Positions 10,077 to 20,621 of a DNA stretch of 32,987 nt are shown here, in pieces (within the stretch, counting starts at the first letter, position 1; every line of letters begins with the position of its first letter). The notes beneath the pieces are model-generated. The model was given only the letters and a program-made list of their open reading frames with translations. It ran no database searches and was not told where the DNA came from. The position numbers were made by a program, and so were the translations under genes. The stretch covers positions 710,714 through 743,700 of the forward strand of contig NW_014577106.1 of assembly GCF_000485595.1 (NCBI RefSeq), in the 5' to 3' direction. Source of the DNA: Priapulus caudatus (taxonomy: Eukaryota > Priapulida > Priapulimorpha > Priapulimorphida > Priapulidae).

Positions 10077-10455
10077 TTGCTTTTGAATGCGAGCTAGTCG
10101 TCACCGGTACAGAACTTTTCGTAGCTGGAGCAACAGCAGCCACTGGGGCAGCTTTCTGGCTGCTATTAGTCCAGGGGTTTACAGTGGGAAGTGGTGCAGG
10201 TTTGAGTTCTTTCTTCTTCTGAGCTTCAACATCTGGGTCTTTGCTGCTTGAGTCACTATCACCCTGTACATTATCACTGCTTTGCTTTTGAACATCACTG
10301 GTTTCTGCAGTGGTGGAACTCTCCACGGCCTCCACCCTGGTATTCCTCACCTCAGGAATTGACTTCGCAGTGCCAGAGTCGTCTGCTGCGTCCACAACTG
10401 ACGACGGCTCCTCCATCGCACTGCCCACAAGGTGCTCTGCAACGTCGGTTGCCAT
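10077..10455 (-). CDS. LARP1: LARP1, first coding exon (N-terminal region)
   Basis: LARP1 is a cytoplasmic RNA-binding protein that binds 5'TOP mRNAs and caps downstream of mTORC1; that is family knowledge. This exon encodes 126 residues plus one base, from an ATG at 10455 with a good context (G at -3, G at +4). The N-terminus MATDVAEHLVG resembles the start of the long vertebrate isoform. The region is disordered, Ser/Asp/Glu-rich, and ends with KPAPLPTVNPWT, matching the conserved P-x-x-x-VNPWT motif near the LARP1 N-terminus, then an Ala/Ser/Pro stretch. An in-frame stop lies upstream at 10524-10522, so an earlier ATG in this exon is excluded. The donor is a consensus GTATGT (10076). The La module, RRM-like part and DM15 repeats are not in the window. 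LARP1B-type paralogy cannot be judged. Confidence 0.85.
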
Positions 10456-11366
10456 GACCTTGGTAACTAGTGTATCTGAAGAGAGACTCGAGGAGATTGA
10501 CACTTGCTTCAGTCTCACTTTTTACCAAATCGGTTCTAGGTTGTCCACCTCGCGAAACCAGATCAGCCCACAATTATGCATTTAGATGCATTACAGATTT
10601 AACTCTTGAAAATTTGTCTCCTTCCATGTTCAAGAAGTAAATCTGTTTACTGGAAAAACAAAATAACATGGGTAAAGGTTAGGACTATTTACTTACACGG
10701 AGGGGTGGGGTCATGAGTGAGTTTTCAACGAGGTCGCGAGATGTAGGCTTAAAAGTAAACGCTTTTTTTAATAACTGAGGAGTCAGCTTGTCAACTTCCC
10801 TGTCTGTTCACAAAAGGTCAAATTCGTAAGCAAATATTATGTAGCTTTTCAGAGTCCTAGAGTAGTGGTTGTGAGCTTGGGGGCTTATTGGGTTAAAATG
10901 TATATTATCAGTAAAATATACACAGAATTAAATATCATGCACACAAATCTAAATTTCACACATGTATGATTTCTCCAGTGCAAGCAAAAAAATTAACAGC
11001 GTGGTATGGTCTGCATTCAAGGAATATAGCTTACATCCACTTTTAGCAATCGCGCGATACTCCAGCTATGTGCGAACATGCAAAGGTTTGAAAACAGTAA
11101 ATTTTAAAAATTGTCTTTTTTAAATTTTAGTACCCTTATACAAGAACTGGTATGAAATCAAATGTTTTAACAAGGTTTTATTGCCTAGATCGCAGGAAAT
11201 TACGTTAGGTCACACCATTTTTTCAACAAACTTTTGGGGAGTATTCCCATTGACTCCCTAATAATGGGTCACGTACTACAGTTTGAAAGTAGCAAATGAG
11301 CTGAACAGTGACATATTTGTATTGTTTTACTTGTACATAGACATGAATAAAATATATATGACGTGT
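10456..11366. other. LARP1 5' UTR and upstream region
   Basis: The 5' untranslated region must begin here, but no TATA box or clear transcription start can be picked. The sequence is AT-rich after 10600. A non-coding first exon further upstream is possible. No other gene recognised. Confidence 0.4.
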
Positions 11367-11733
11367 ATGGCAGTTAGTGATGTCACAATCATCGATTATA
11401 CTCGATCATCGGTTGAACAGTGGCTCGAACCAAGCACTTGGTTATGAAAATCCATAATCGATTTCATCGGATTTTTTTTTTAATTTGAACAAGAAAACTT
11501 GGAAAAGTGATGAGAATCAGTACATGTATTATACACACAGTAGTAAACAGTGCAAAACAAACAGTAAACAGGGCTAAACAAGCACATACATGCACACACG
11601 TACATGCACACGACGTTACGCACACGGAGGCATTCAACACCCCGAGTAACCGATTGTAACCGATCATCGGTTACTTGGGTCCAACCGATGATCGATTACG
11701 AAATTACAACCGATTGACAACACTAATGGCAGT
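11367..11733. mobile_element. hAT-superfamily MITE, 351 bp, with 8-bp target duplication
   Basis: The element proper is 11375-11725. ATGGCAGT flanks it on both sides (11367-11374 and 11726-11733), the 8-bp duplication diagnostic of hAT transposons. Terminal inverted repeats are TAGTGATGTCA and TAGTGTTGTCA, followed by subterminal repeats of the ATCGATTA/CGATCATCGGTTA type in both orientations. No transposase. Open frames inside are spurious. Confidence 0.93.
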
Positions 11734-12446
11734 TTATTGGTGCCTAGCAATGTAGCATGCAATAAAATTCGGTTATTCGACCAAAATTGTTTAAAAAAAA
11801 TTATCCGGGAAGCATACACGATACACCCCACTCCCAAATTGGCTTTCATGTCAATTACGGGGTCAGGTCAGCCAAAGAATTAAAGTACATGGTCATCACC
11901 AAAACTCTGGTAATAAACACTTGGTTAGGGCAATATAGACTGTACTTTACTAAAAAAAATGTTTTACTACGAGAAACCTGCACTTTATATACAGCATACA
12001 AACTGTGACTTTGAAAGGCAACAATGACAAGGACTTGCAACATGTGTGCAAGTTCTCAGACTCCGAACCGTGAAATCACAAGCCATGATGGCACTACTAA
12101 TACTATATTAGTTTACATATACCACAGCCAAGTACACTATATATATACTGTATATGAAATGCAAACCCAGGCAGTATGTCAACAGCTGATTAAAGAAGCC
12201 TGTGCAACTTACAGCATAGATATTAATTGTGTGCCTTTTCAATATGGATAGACGAGTATTACTCCCACAGCCGACTTATTACATTTATGTGTGAAGGGAT
12301 CAAAAACCATACTTGTGCAGTTGTCTGTGTCCTTAGCTATACACACGTGACCCTCAAATTAAACTGCGCTACTTAAGAAAGCCATCACAGATTTTACAAA
12401 TAAATCATGTAAAAATAATAATATGGAGAATAGCAAGATAAGCGGC
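11734..12446. other. Intergenic, no supported feature
   Basis: AT-rich sequence with scattered short open frames that show no domain, no codon bias and no splice support. Nothing else seen. Confidence 0.4.
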
Positions 12447-12900
12447 GTTCACATGAGATTCACGGCCTCGCTGGTTCCGTACTTATCTGGTACTGAATTC
12501 GGCTGAAATACCGTGCTAACATAACCAGCAGCGTTCACACGAGAATCGAGGCAATTCTCCGCTAGAGGAAAGTGTTTTTCATGATGGCGGCGCCCATGAA
12601 ACTCAGTTGTTTGTGGCAGTTTTTCAGTAAAATTACACAAAATGATGATCCAGATGAACATTACGAATGCTTTGGTAATGAAGACAATTATCAAAAGATC
12701 AATAGGGATGATTGAACAAAAATTCCCAGGGAAATTCGAAGAAATATTTTCAATGTCATGAGCCGGAAGTGAAAAACGACACTCCGCCGCCTATCAATGT
12801 AGCGCACTACAGTTTCACGGCTTACGAGGGCTCGAATTGCGTTCACACGACAGACAATACGCGGCCAGCGTGGTGCCGTTCTTAAAATCACAATATGTGC
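12447..12900. mobile_element. Probable DNA-transposon remnant with GCGTTCACAYGA repeats
   Basis: GCGTTCACATGAGATTC (12447), GCGTTCACACGAGAATC (about 12531) and GCGTTCACACGACAG (about 12839) occur in one orientation, and the segment is locally GC-rich against an AT-rich background. A short ATG frame at 12581-12715 (MMAAPMKLSC... ending KINRDD) could be the start of a lost transposase, but it has no recognisable domain. I could not prove paired terminal repeats or a target duplication, so class and limits are tentative. Confidence 0.4.
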
Positions 12901-13095
12901 ATCTACATGCAAATTTCTCCAGTACTAGACTAGCGAATACTTGTACTTAGCAAAAATTATCTCTCATCTGATGTGCTAAAAATAAAATATATACTAGCTC
13001 ACAGGTGGGATATAATATTTTATAATAATTTTGTCACAAAGTCTGGCTAAATTTTTACATTTGTGAAGAACGCTCAATGCTGTTTGTAGTGATCA

Positions 13096-13439
13096 TAAGG
13101 GTGGGTACGGTAGTAACGGTACTACGGGTAGATCATGATACAAACCATAGTATGAACCACATTTCACGATACGATACGTATCGCGATACATTTAAGGGAA
13201 ATTACCTAGCAGACTTTATACTTAAGTACTCTATCACTCACGTCAATGCTTACAAATCAGTATCGTTAAACGCTAATTCATAAAACTCAATTAAAACCAA
13301 ATTAATACATCTAAATAATATGGATTTTATTGAGTAGAGTATAGCTACGTGTATCGTGAATAGTAAAACATATTGCTATGTGTATCGTCACGGTTTGTAC
13401 CATGATACGTCGACATATCGATGAATTGTCCCACCCCTA
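13096..13439. mobile_element. hAT-like MITE with TAGGGGTGGG ends
   Basis: Left end TAAGGGTGGGTAC and inverted right end TAGGGGTGGGACA, followed in both arms by a longer shared block (ATCATGATACAAACCATAG on the left, ATCATGGTACAAACCGTGA on the right). Internal words such as CACGATACGATACG and GTATCGTG are typical of the subterminal repeats of these elements. The TAGGGRTGGG terminus is common in hAT elements. An intact 8-bp duplication is not visible, so it is older than the 11375 element. Confidence 0.7.
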
Positions 13440-13860
13440 ATCATCATCACATGCTTCTACTAGCTGATCGCTGAATTAAGCTCAAAGACAATGCAAGCTG
13501 TTTAATAGCAATGATGGCCATTTTTCCAATAACCAAATGCATTCACTGTATTGTTTGATTCATCATATCTAATGATCTGATCTCATATAAAAAAAACTTT
13601 GGGTGTAGTAACTTTATTAACACTCGCAAAATGGCCGCCATATTCGCTCGTTACGCTGATGAGACTACGATTTCTCTAAATCCCGGCCCGATTCATAGTA
13701 ATCTTTTAGTAAAATATTGACTTGATACGAAGACAATAATACAAGGATCCTGTTACTAACATAAAATTTTCTGTCCCGGTATATTCATATCTATATAAAA
13801 CACTTTGTACACACCTTCTAATGCATTGTTTTTCTCTTCAAATTAAGGCTAATATAATCT
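13440..13860. other. Intergenic, no supported feature
   Basis: AT-rich sequence between a hAT-like element and the first non-LTR copy. Nothing recognised. Confidence 0.4.
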
Positions 13861-15700
13861 ATACATATGGCTCCGCCCGCTAAAGAAGTGTTTATGAGCA
13901 GAATATATGCAAGCCGAGCCAGACACAACTCCAGTGCATCCTCCCTCCACAACGCAACCTCTATATATGTATCTATGGAAGACTTGACTCCCCTCGAGAC
14001 TTCACGCAACAAACCAGAGCATGACATGATACAAGATTGCCGTGCGCACAGGCTTTGCCTGGTGATCCTTAAGCACTGCACCGGATGAGCCGCGCAGTTC
14101 CGCCGCGATAATGCGCACATGCGACCGCAGGGATGTTCAAGTATTGAAGCGCTGTCCGCAGTTGGAGACGTGCCGCTAATTCGAGGCCGGCACAAGTTCC
14201 CCACAGCGGTCAGGGCATGGTCTGTAGTTTTATAAGATGACAATGATTATTATATGAACCGATATTTAGGAAGTTGGAGATTATAAAACAATAACAAAAA
14301 TCGCTCAGTCTGCCTCCACATTAGGCTGAATCAAAAAAGATTAAAATTTATATGTATGAACAAAACAAATGGTTATAAAATTCACAAACAAATGAAAAGG
14401 ATAGAGAAGGAAATATTAATAGGCAACCAAGAGAATAAAAAATGCACCAAATAATTCATCCTAGGGCATTTAATTAAATGGTATAATTGAGTTATAACGT
14501 ATGGCAAAGAGTCCGCGAACTGTAAAAATGTAGGTATTCATGATGAGCAATATTATCATGGCAGAAGAGCCCAAAAATTTATGGAAATACATACTATAGA
14601 AGCCAGAGTGAAATTATACGAATGCACAGTTTTACCTTCCTTCCTAAATGGAACAAGTGAAACATGGACTTATATTAAAGAAGAAGTATAAATTGTTGCG
14701 AGGATTTCCAAAATTGAGTGCCGCCGCAATTAATAATCACACAGAAAATGCAAAAAAAATCTATCGCAAAAAAACATTGAAGACGATTGGGAAAAACTCC
14801 AAGCGAAAGATACGCGAAAATCAGTAAAATAAACATATATAGAGGTTCTATACGTAAATCGTGGAAATACATATAAAACACATTATTTTTGAAAAATCCC
14901 CAAGTATTTACTTATAAAACATCAAGAGATGGCGCTTGTGTCATGTAAACCATTGCCGAAATGCAATCGGCTCTCTAGATTGCTACGCCGCGTCGTACAG
15001 TTCCATCACGCGTACACTTAGCAGCGTCAGTCGTTCGAAAGTATATACTTGCCGGAGTGAAGGTTGGCCATGGACGGTACCATGTCTAGCATGCCGGCTG
15101 GGCATTTCATTATTACAACAAATAAACACGCTTACAGTAGACCAGGCAATGTCACGTCGGTGACGCCCCATTCATGCCCATTCAACGAGGAGACATGGCG
15201 GGGCTCCTATTCGATTACGGAGATGCGCAAAATGCAAGGAAAGAAGCCTAGCGCAGGTGGCGCTAAACAGCGTGTTATTCGTATTATATGCCGCTAACTA
15301 CGTAGGGCAAAAACTGTTCCTAGGCTTAGCAGATGATCTGGAGAATGCCCTAGTTCCTGATCGAGCATCCGGCGCATTCCGTGCTCTAAATCGGTTCGCG
15401 GGAAATGGTGCCTAGAAGTTATATAGGAGAGGGCCGGCGGTAGACTGGTGCATTCGCGATACACAAAAGTTGTCAATCCTCGGCGCGGCCTCGATCGCAT
15501 CATGGCCGCATCACTCAATTAAAGCCAGATGTTACATTGAATTTGCGTGCGCTATCCCAATTTTATTATTTCACTATTGCAGCTATGACTCGAACGGGTG
15601 TGGAGGCTGCTGGAGTGATGCTGAGGACAGGTTGTTGGCAGGCTCGATGACATGTGGAGCTAGAAGAAGAGGATGCAGGAGAGAGAGAGAGGAAGAGAGC
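13861..15700 (+). mobile_element. Non-LTR retrotransposon-like fragment, copy 1 (degraded)
   Basis: About 1.8 kb homologous, in the same orientation, to 22656-24390. On the plus strand around 14268-14800 it carries the remains of a reverse-transcriptase C-terminal region: blocks equivalent to KFNMNKTNGYKI, MSKILSWAEE, RVKLYECTVLPSFL, SETWTYIKEE and LLEDFQ of copy 2, all split here by frameshifts and stops. The flanking parts (13861-14260 and 14930-15620) are also shared but have no recognised coding function. It ends in a GA-rich tract (15680-15770). Differences from copy 2 are mostly one- or two-base insertions and deletions. No endonuclease domain or full RT is left. Confidence 0.82.
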
Positions 15701-15770
15701 GACGAGAGACGAGAGAGAGATGAGAGCGTCGGAGAGAGCGAGAGAGAGAGAGCAAAGGACCACCAGTAGC
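15680..15770. repeat. GA-rich simple repeat
   Basis: Interrupted (GA)n tract ending the copy-1 element. Copy 2 has a purer (GA)n at the corresponding place (24347-24398), so the tract belongs to the element or is its preferred end. Confidence 0.8.
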
Positions 15771-15792
15771 ACCATCACGTAAGAATGGTCAC

Positions 15793-15982
15793 AGTCACCA
15801 GGAGCGTGTACAGGGGGGGGGGCTGTCCGGGGGTCCGGGACTCCCCCTGCTCGCGCAGAAAAACGCATCTAAGGGGGTCTAATTATAAAAAAAACCCAGA
15901 CTCCCCCTTCGCGTGCTCGCAAGTTTGGGATACGGTTAGACCCTCCCCCCTGGTACAAATACTGTACACGCCCCTGGTGACT
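15793..15982. repeat. Inverted-repeat element, G-rich, about 190 bp
   Basis: AGTCACCAGGAGCGTGTACAG at the left and its near-perfect inverse at the right (20 of 21 positions) enclose G/C-runs and an AT-rich centre. This has the form of a small non-autonomous DNA transposon. Whether AGTCACC is part of the repeat or flanking is unclear, and no target duplication was identified. Confidence 0.55.
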
Positions 15983-16629
15983 TATGTAAAATACGCACAC
16001 GCGTCTGTATATTCTGTCTATTATCGTAATTGGCTGAAGTGTACTCGGGTTAATTGTATAGCCTAGTGCCGCATTTATCTCCGTGTTGTCGTTTTCTCTG
16101 ACTATCGATATGTTGATCACAATGGAACCTTAATTGCCTATATCGTTATACATATATTTACACACGCGCAGTATGATATCGAGTGCTACGAACATTCGTC
16201 TATATGCCAGATGCGCGATCACGCTATAGTTATCATACAAATACTGACAAATCAATGAACGGGCCGTACCTGAATGTTCACATTTAGTTCTTGTATGGGA
16301 ATAAAGAGCGCATGAACTATTATATGTAGTGAAACTTTGTGTATGTTTACGTAGGTATGCGCTCTTGATATAATGTCGGCCTCACAATTTCGTTATACGA
16401 CCTGTGCACTGCGTACATAGATTGCGATTAGATTACTGTATGTCTAGAGTGATCGAACGAATGAGTGCAGCTATATGGAAATGAAACATCATTTTTCTAC
16501 TCATTATACATTATAGTTATACTGTCATTTCATCCCATTTGCTGCGACATCGTCTAGCGGTTTGGATTGGATTTACATCACCATTACCATCACACAAGAT
16601 CGCAGTGATGATCTATATATATGATGAGG
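15983..16629. other. Intergenic, no supported feature
   Basis: AT-rich unique-looking sequence. No exon, RNA gene or repeat recognised. Confidence 0.4.
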
Positions 16630-16775
16630 TGTGTGTGTGTGTCGCTGGTGTGTGTGTGTGTGTGCGTGTTGTGTGTGTGGTGTGTGTTGTGTGTGTGTGT
16701 GGGGGGTGTGTGGGTGTGTGTGTGTGTGTGTGTCGTTGTGTGTGGGTGGTGTGTTGGTGGTGTGTGGTGTGCGTG
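16630..16775. repeat. (GT)n microsatellite, interrupted
   Basis: GT dinucleotide run with GG and TT interruptions. Open frames over it give Cys/Val or His/Thr runs and are artefacts. Confidence 0.95.
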
Positions 16776-17147
16776 CGAGCGCTCGTGTTTGTATCGAACA
16801 AATCACGCACTTGCTTGCTGCAACTGCGCCACGAAAACACAGAGACAGAGAGTCATACGAAACGTGTCAAAGTAACGGATCCATTATCTGTTTTACGCGA
16901 AATGACATGCTTGTTGAACCAAATTAGAGAGTGCTAGTACCTTCGAAGTGGTAGAAAAAGAGAAAGAAGTGGTAGGAAAACCAAGGGACGAAGTGACAGC
17001 AGATTCAAACCAAAAGGACAAGAATCTTAATCGAGCCATTGAAACGTTACAAGGATTACAAGATTACAAGATTAGGCCGTGTATCTAGAAAACCTAACAG
17101 TTTTAGTTTTAAATTCTTGTAAACTGCGGTTCGTGTTACAATATGTA
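16776..17147. other. Spacer between microsatellites
   Basis: No gene recognised. Purine-rich at 16930-17000 (AGAAAAAGAGAAAGAAGTGG) and a small direct repeat of GATTACAAGATTACAAGATTA at 17054-17074. Confidence 0.4.
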
Positions 17148-17334
17148 CAGTTGTGTACTATGTATGTAGTGGCCTCGAGGCGGCCTCGACCGAGTCCTCG
17201 AGTCCGGAGGGCTCGAGTCCGAGTCGAGTCCGCAGTCATTGCACTCCAGGCCAAGACCGAGACCGAGACCAAGGAAACGGTCTCGAGGCCGATCTCGAGG
17301 CCAAGACCGGCCTCGAGACCTACAACACTGGTGT
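17148..17334. mobile_element. CTCGAG-rich hAT-like element (tentative)
   Basis: A 190-bp GC-rich block made of CCTCGAGGC, GACCGAGACC and GAGTCCGAGTC words in both orientations. Its right end reads, inverted, CCAGTGTTGTAGGTCTCGAGG; CAGTGTTGTAG followed by CGAGACC repeats is a pattern known from hAT elements in many animals. The left end (CAGTTGTGTA) is a poorer match and no 8-bp duplication is visible, partly because the right flank is a GT microsatellite. Confidence 0.45.
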
Positions 17335-17397
17335 GTGTGTGAGTGTGCGTGTGTGTGCGCTGTGTCTGTGTGCGCTGGTGTGTGTGGTGTGTGTGTG

Positions 17398-17438
<41 letters not shown>

Positions 17439-17848
17439 TGTGTGTGTGTGCTGTGTGTGATTGTGTGTGTGTGTGTGTGTGTGGTGTGTGTGTGTGTGCG
17501 TGTGCGTGTGCGCGCGCGTGTGTGTGGTATGTGTGTGTGTGGTGTGTGTGGTGTGTTGTGTGTGCTGTGTGGTGCCGTTGTGTGCGTGTGTGTGTTGTGT
17601 GTGTGTGTGTGTGTGGTGTGTTGTGTGTGTGGTGCGCGCGCGCGTGCAGTGCTGGCGCGTGTGTGTGTGTATGTGTGTGTGTGTGTGTGTGTGGTGTTGT
17701 TGTGTGTGTGTTGTGTGTGTGTGTGCGTGTGTGCGTGTGTGTGTGTGTGTGTGTGGGCGCGCGCGCGCGTGCGTGTGTGTTGCGCGTGTGTGGTGTGTGT
17801 GCGCGCGCGTGTGTGTGTGAGAGAGTTTGTGTGTGTGCGTGCTTGCGT
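17331..17848. repeat. (GT)n / (GC)n microsatellite, 0.5 kb
   Basis: Long GT tract with GCGCGCG islands at about 17508-17520, 17634-17644, 17757-17770 and 17800-17810. Almost fully alternating purine-pyrimidine. The long open frames (up to 239 codons) over it are artefacts of the repeat. Confidence 0.95.
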
Positions 17849-18125
17849 GTACGTATAGACGTGCTTGTGTAAATATTGCTGGTTTGTAATATGCCTAGTC
17901 GATGTACATATACGTAATAATATACGAATAATTACATTAATTAGGCTCAGTAGAGGATTTAATTAATCTTCACTGAAATTTATAAAACGTATGTGTGACC
18001 TAAGACCAAAGACCTGGAAAACGAAGTGGACCTGGAACGTAGTGTTATACAACTGTATATACGTGTGCGTGGTTGATTGGGGTGGGCGCACTTGAATCTG
18101 CTGGTAGTGACTCCCTCCCTCACAT
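17849..18125. other. Spacer containing a short TTAGGTC-type fragment
   Basis: Between GT and AC tracts. At about 17994-18035 the minus strand carries GGTCTTTGGTCTTAGGTC and CTTCGTTTTCCAGG, the same words that build the arrays at 24685 and 26212, so a fragment of that repeat lies here in the opposite orientation. Confidence 0.6.
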
Positions 18126-18186
18126 ACACGTACGCACGTTCGCACGCACGCACGCCACGCACGCACGCACGCACGCACGCACAGCG

Positions 18187-18226
<40 letters not shown>
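18126..18226. repeat. (CGCA)n then (CA)n microsatellite
   Basis: CGCACGCACGCA run (18132-18190) passing into a pure CA run that reaches the left target duplication of the hairpin element. Confidence 0.95.
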
Positions 18227-18228
<2 letters not shown>

Positions 18229-18233
18229 GATAC

Positions 18234-18291
18234 TAGCTCTAGAACTATAGCCCTTCGCTCCGCCGCAGGCGGGGCTATGGTTCTAGAGCTA
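18234..18291. mobile_element. 58-bp hairpin element with 9-bp target duplication
   Basis: Ends TAGCTCTAGAACTATAGCCC and its near-exact inverse (GGGCTATGGTTCTAGAGCTA) form a hairpin with about 20-bp arms and an 18-base loop containing CGCCGCAGGCG. ACTGGATAC repeats directly at 18225-18233 and 18292-18300, a 9-bp target duplication, so it inserted as a unit at the border of a CA microsatellite. The 9-bp size and the TAG... end fit Mutator-like elements. It is extremely short for a mobile element. Confidence 0.82.
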
Positions 18292-18354
18292 ACTGGATAC
18301 ATACTCAGCTGGTCTGCCTAGATCGACTGCATTTGTCATTACTTTTTGTAGCCA

Positions 18355-18413
18355 ATGCACACACACACACACACGGCCGCACGCACATGCACTCACGCAC
18401 ATGCACACACACA

Positions 18414-18496
<83 letters not shown>

Positions 18497-18515
18497 ACAC
18501 ACACNNNNNNNNNNN

Positions 18516-18563
<48 letters not shown>

Positions 18564-18578
18564 ACACCACACACACGC
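18355..18578. repeat. (CA)n microsatellite with an 11-N assembly gap
   Basis: CA run broken by 11 undetermined bases at 18505-18515. The true length of the tract is therefore unknown. All open frames crossing it (including those with X residues) are artefacts. Confidence 0.97.
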
Positions 18579-19692
18579 GCATCCTGTCATCTTTCAATTT
18601 AATCCATAAAGATTGCACAATAATAAGCATATAATTAATACAAAAAAGATATTTACTTGCTCATTATGAGATTCACCCTATAGCCTTGTTGATGTATCAA
18701 AATACACATTGGTAAAACTTGACCTATGTAATCCAAAGTCTTGTGTTTGTCATTTGGTTTTTGTAAAACTAAACTAACAAATGAACAAATATTTAAATGT
18801 AAATCGCAAATCGTTTTCAGGGCTTTGTCATTTTGTCTTCTTCTTATTCTCATCCCTGAAAAGATAGCTGCTTACAAGCTGAACTGCAACGTTATTGGGG
18901 TTGCCCGTCCGCACCCCCAAATGAATTTCTGCGGATATCCAAACATACCCCTGCGGACGGGGAATATACTTCTGTGGCTGCCAACCTCTCGAAATTACTT
19001 GACAGAAACGGAGATTTACAACATGGTATTTATTCGCATCAACTGAACGAATATGCAGTCGTATTACGCGGATGTTCTATCGAATATGCGAATATTCCTC
19101 TAAATATGCGTAAAATCTGAAAATATACAAATTGTACCGCAGATAAGAGAACTGTTAAACTTTTATCATAAAGTTACATTACATATAGGATATATTGCAC
19201 AATTATGAAAAGCATCATGGTGTGTGGGAACCTCGTAATTTCTTACAATTTCTCAAGGTGCATAGAAGATTTAATCAATTTAGTGGTTGCAGTTAGTCAT
19301 GGATATGTCGCAGTAAGTACTAACAGTATAGATATTAGACATAGGCCTACGTTCACTCATTTTTCACACAGGCGGTCGATCATTGTGAAAAATAGAAAAA
19401 CGCCGATTTCTCCGTCCGATTTCTGACATAGTAGCCGATAGTAATAGATGTATAAATGGATATTTCTCTGTGATTACAACTCGGAATAATTTAATTTTAC
19501 ACTCGTTTTAATGGCAACATATTGCTGTAAAAAATACTGTCAGGGATTGTTATTAAGTGCCGTAAGTTATGTCTGTTCATTCGCTAAAATTTTAAATTCA
19601 AACGTGCGACTTGAATTTTAGGCAGTTTTTTTCATTTTTCTCGGTAAATATAAAACTTAAAGAAAAATCCTGACACCCTTTTTTGGTACATA
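18579..19692. other. Intergenic, no supported feature
   Basis: AT-rich sequence. The 101-codon plus-strand frame at 18741-19046 has no recognisable domain and no splice or codon support; I do not call it a gene. Confidence 0.4.
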
Positions 19693-19699
19693 TTGTGCT

Positions 19700-19753
19700 T
19701 TACATATACATGTAAACTATACATATACATATACATATATACATATATATATG

Positions 19754-19835
<82 letters not shown>

Positions 19836-19864
19836 CATATACATATACATATACATATACACAT
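19700..19864. repeat. (CATATA)n microsatellite
   Basis: About 27 copies of the hexamer ACATAT, nearly pure from 19755 to 19860. Confidence 0.97.
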
Positions 19865-20621
19865 GTATTGTGTTTACTTAACATGTAGCGAAAATTTTGT
19901 ATCCTTACTCTTTCTGGTAATTGAGAAATATCCAAAATAGCATTTTTACATAAAAATTCAAAATTTGTGTGGTAACATATAATTAGGTGCAGGAAATTTT
20001 ATGAAATTCTTTGGCTTGAGCATAGAAATATATTTCCTCTATAAATAAAACAAGTGATTGATTCGATTCATTCATCAATAAACGTTTAATCTTTATTAGA
20101 GCAATACCCGTGCAAAAGGTGGAGAGTATCCTTAAACACCGATTTAGCGCGACACATGCGCGATTACATTTTACCGCAACGATCGCGTTAACCGTACGTC
20201 GAGCAGTTTAGATTTGTGCCCAACTGTTGACGGACGCGCGCACAGACGGACAGACGCACAGACGGACGCACGCTCATGTGATTCTACAAGCTGCATCTGA
20301 CTATGTCAGATGAGCTAAAAATGAAACCTTCCCCCAACTCTAACCCACAGTGACTATCCCAAAACTTAAGTGTAAAAATGATTCAGTGTAGCGGTGGAGT
20401 CGTACTCGTAACCTCGCAAAAAAATAGTTTTCAAAGTCAAAGGGACTGTATATCAAAGAGTGAAAGAGAAAAGTTGAGCAACTAAACATATCAACACTGC
20501 GGATCGCAGTACTTAGCAAAAGCCTCAAATTCGCAATTTACTAAACAGGAAGGCAGAGAATTCCAATATGGAATGACAGAAACAAAGAAGCTATACTTAA
20601 ACTACGAATCCTTAGAAGATG
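19865..20621. other. Intergenic, no supported feature
   Basis: AT-rich. Contains a small direct repeat of ACGGACGCGCGCACAGACGGACAGACGCAC type at about 20229-20270. No gene recognised. Confidence 0.4.

Noticed and set aside
10456-10518. LARP1 translation starting upstream at a GTG (10518)
   Set aside because: Animal genes start at ATG; the ATG at 10455 has good context and gives the family-like N-terminus MATDV.
13818-14243. 141-codon minus-strand frame in non-LTR copy 1
   Set aside because: It is antisense to the element and is only partly matched by a frame with different breaks in copy 2; no family is recognised.
17153-17872. 239-codon Cys/Val-rich frame
   Set aside because: It runs across a GT microsatellite; the amino-acid pattern is the repeat itself.
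18289-18634. Frames containing X residues across the CA tract
   Set aside because: They cross an N gap in a microsatellite and cannot be real.
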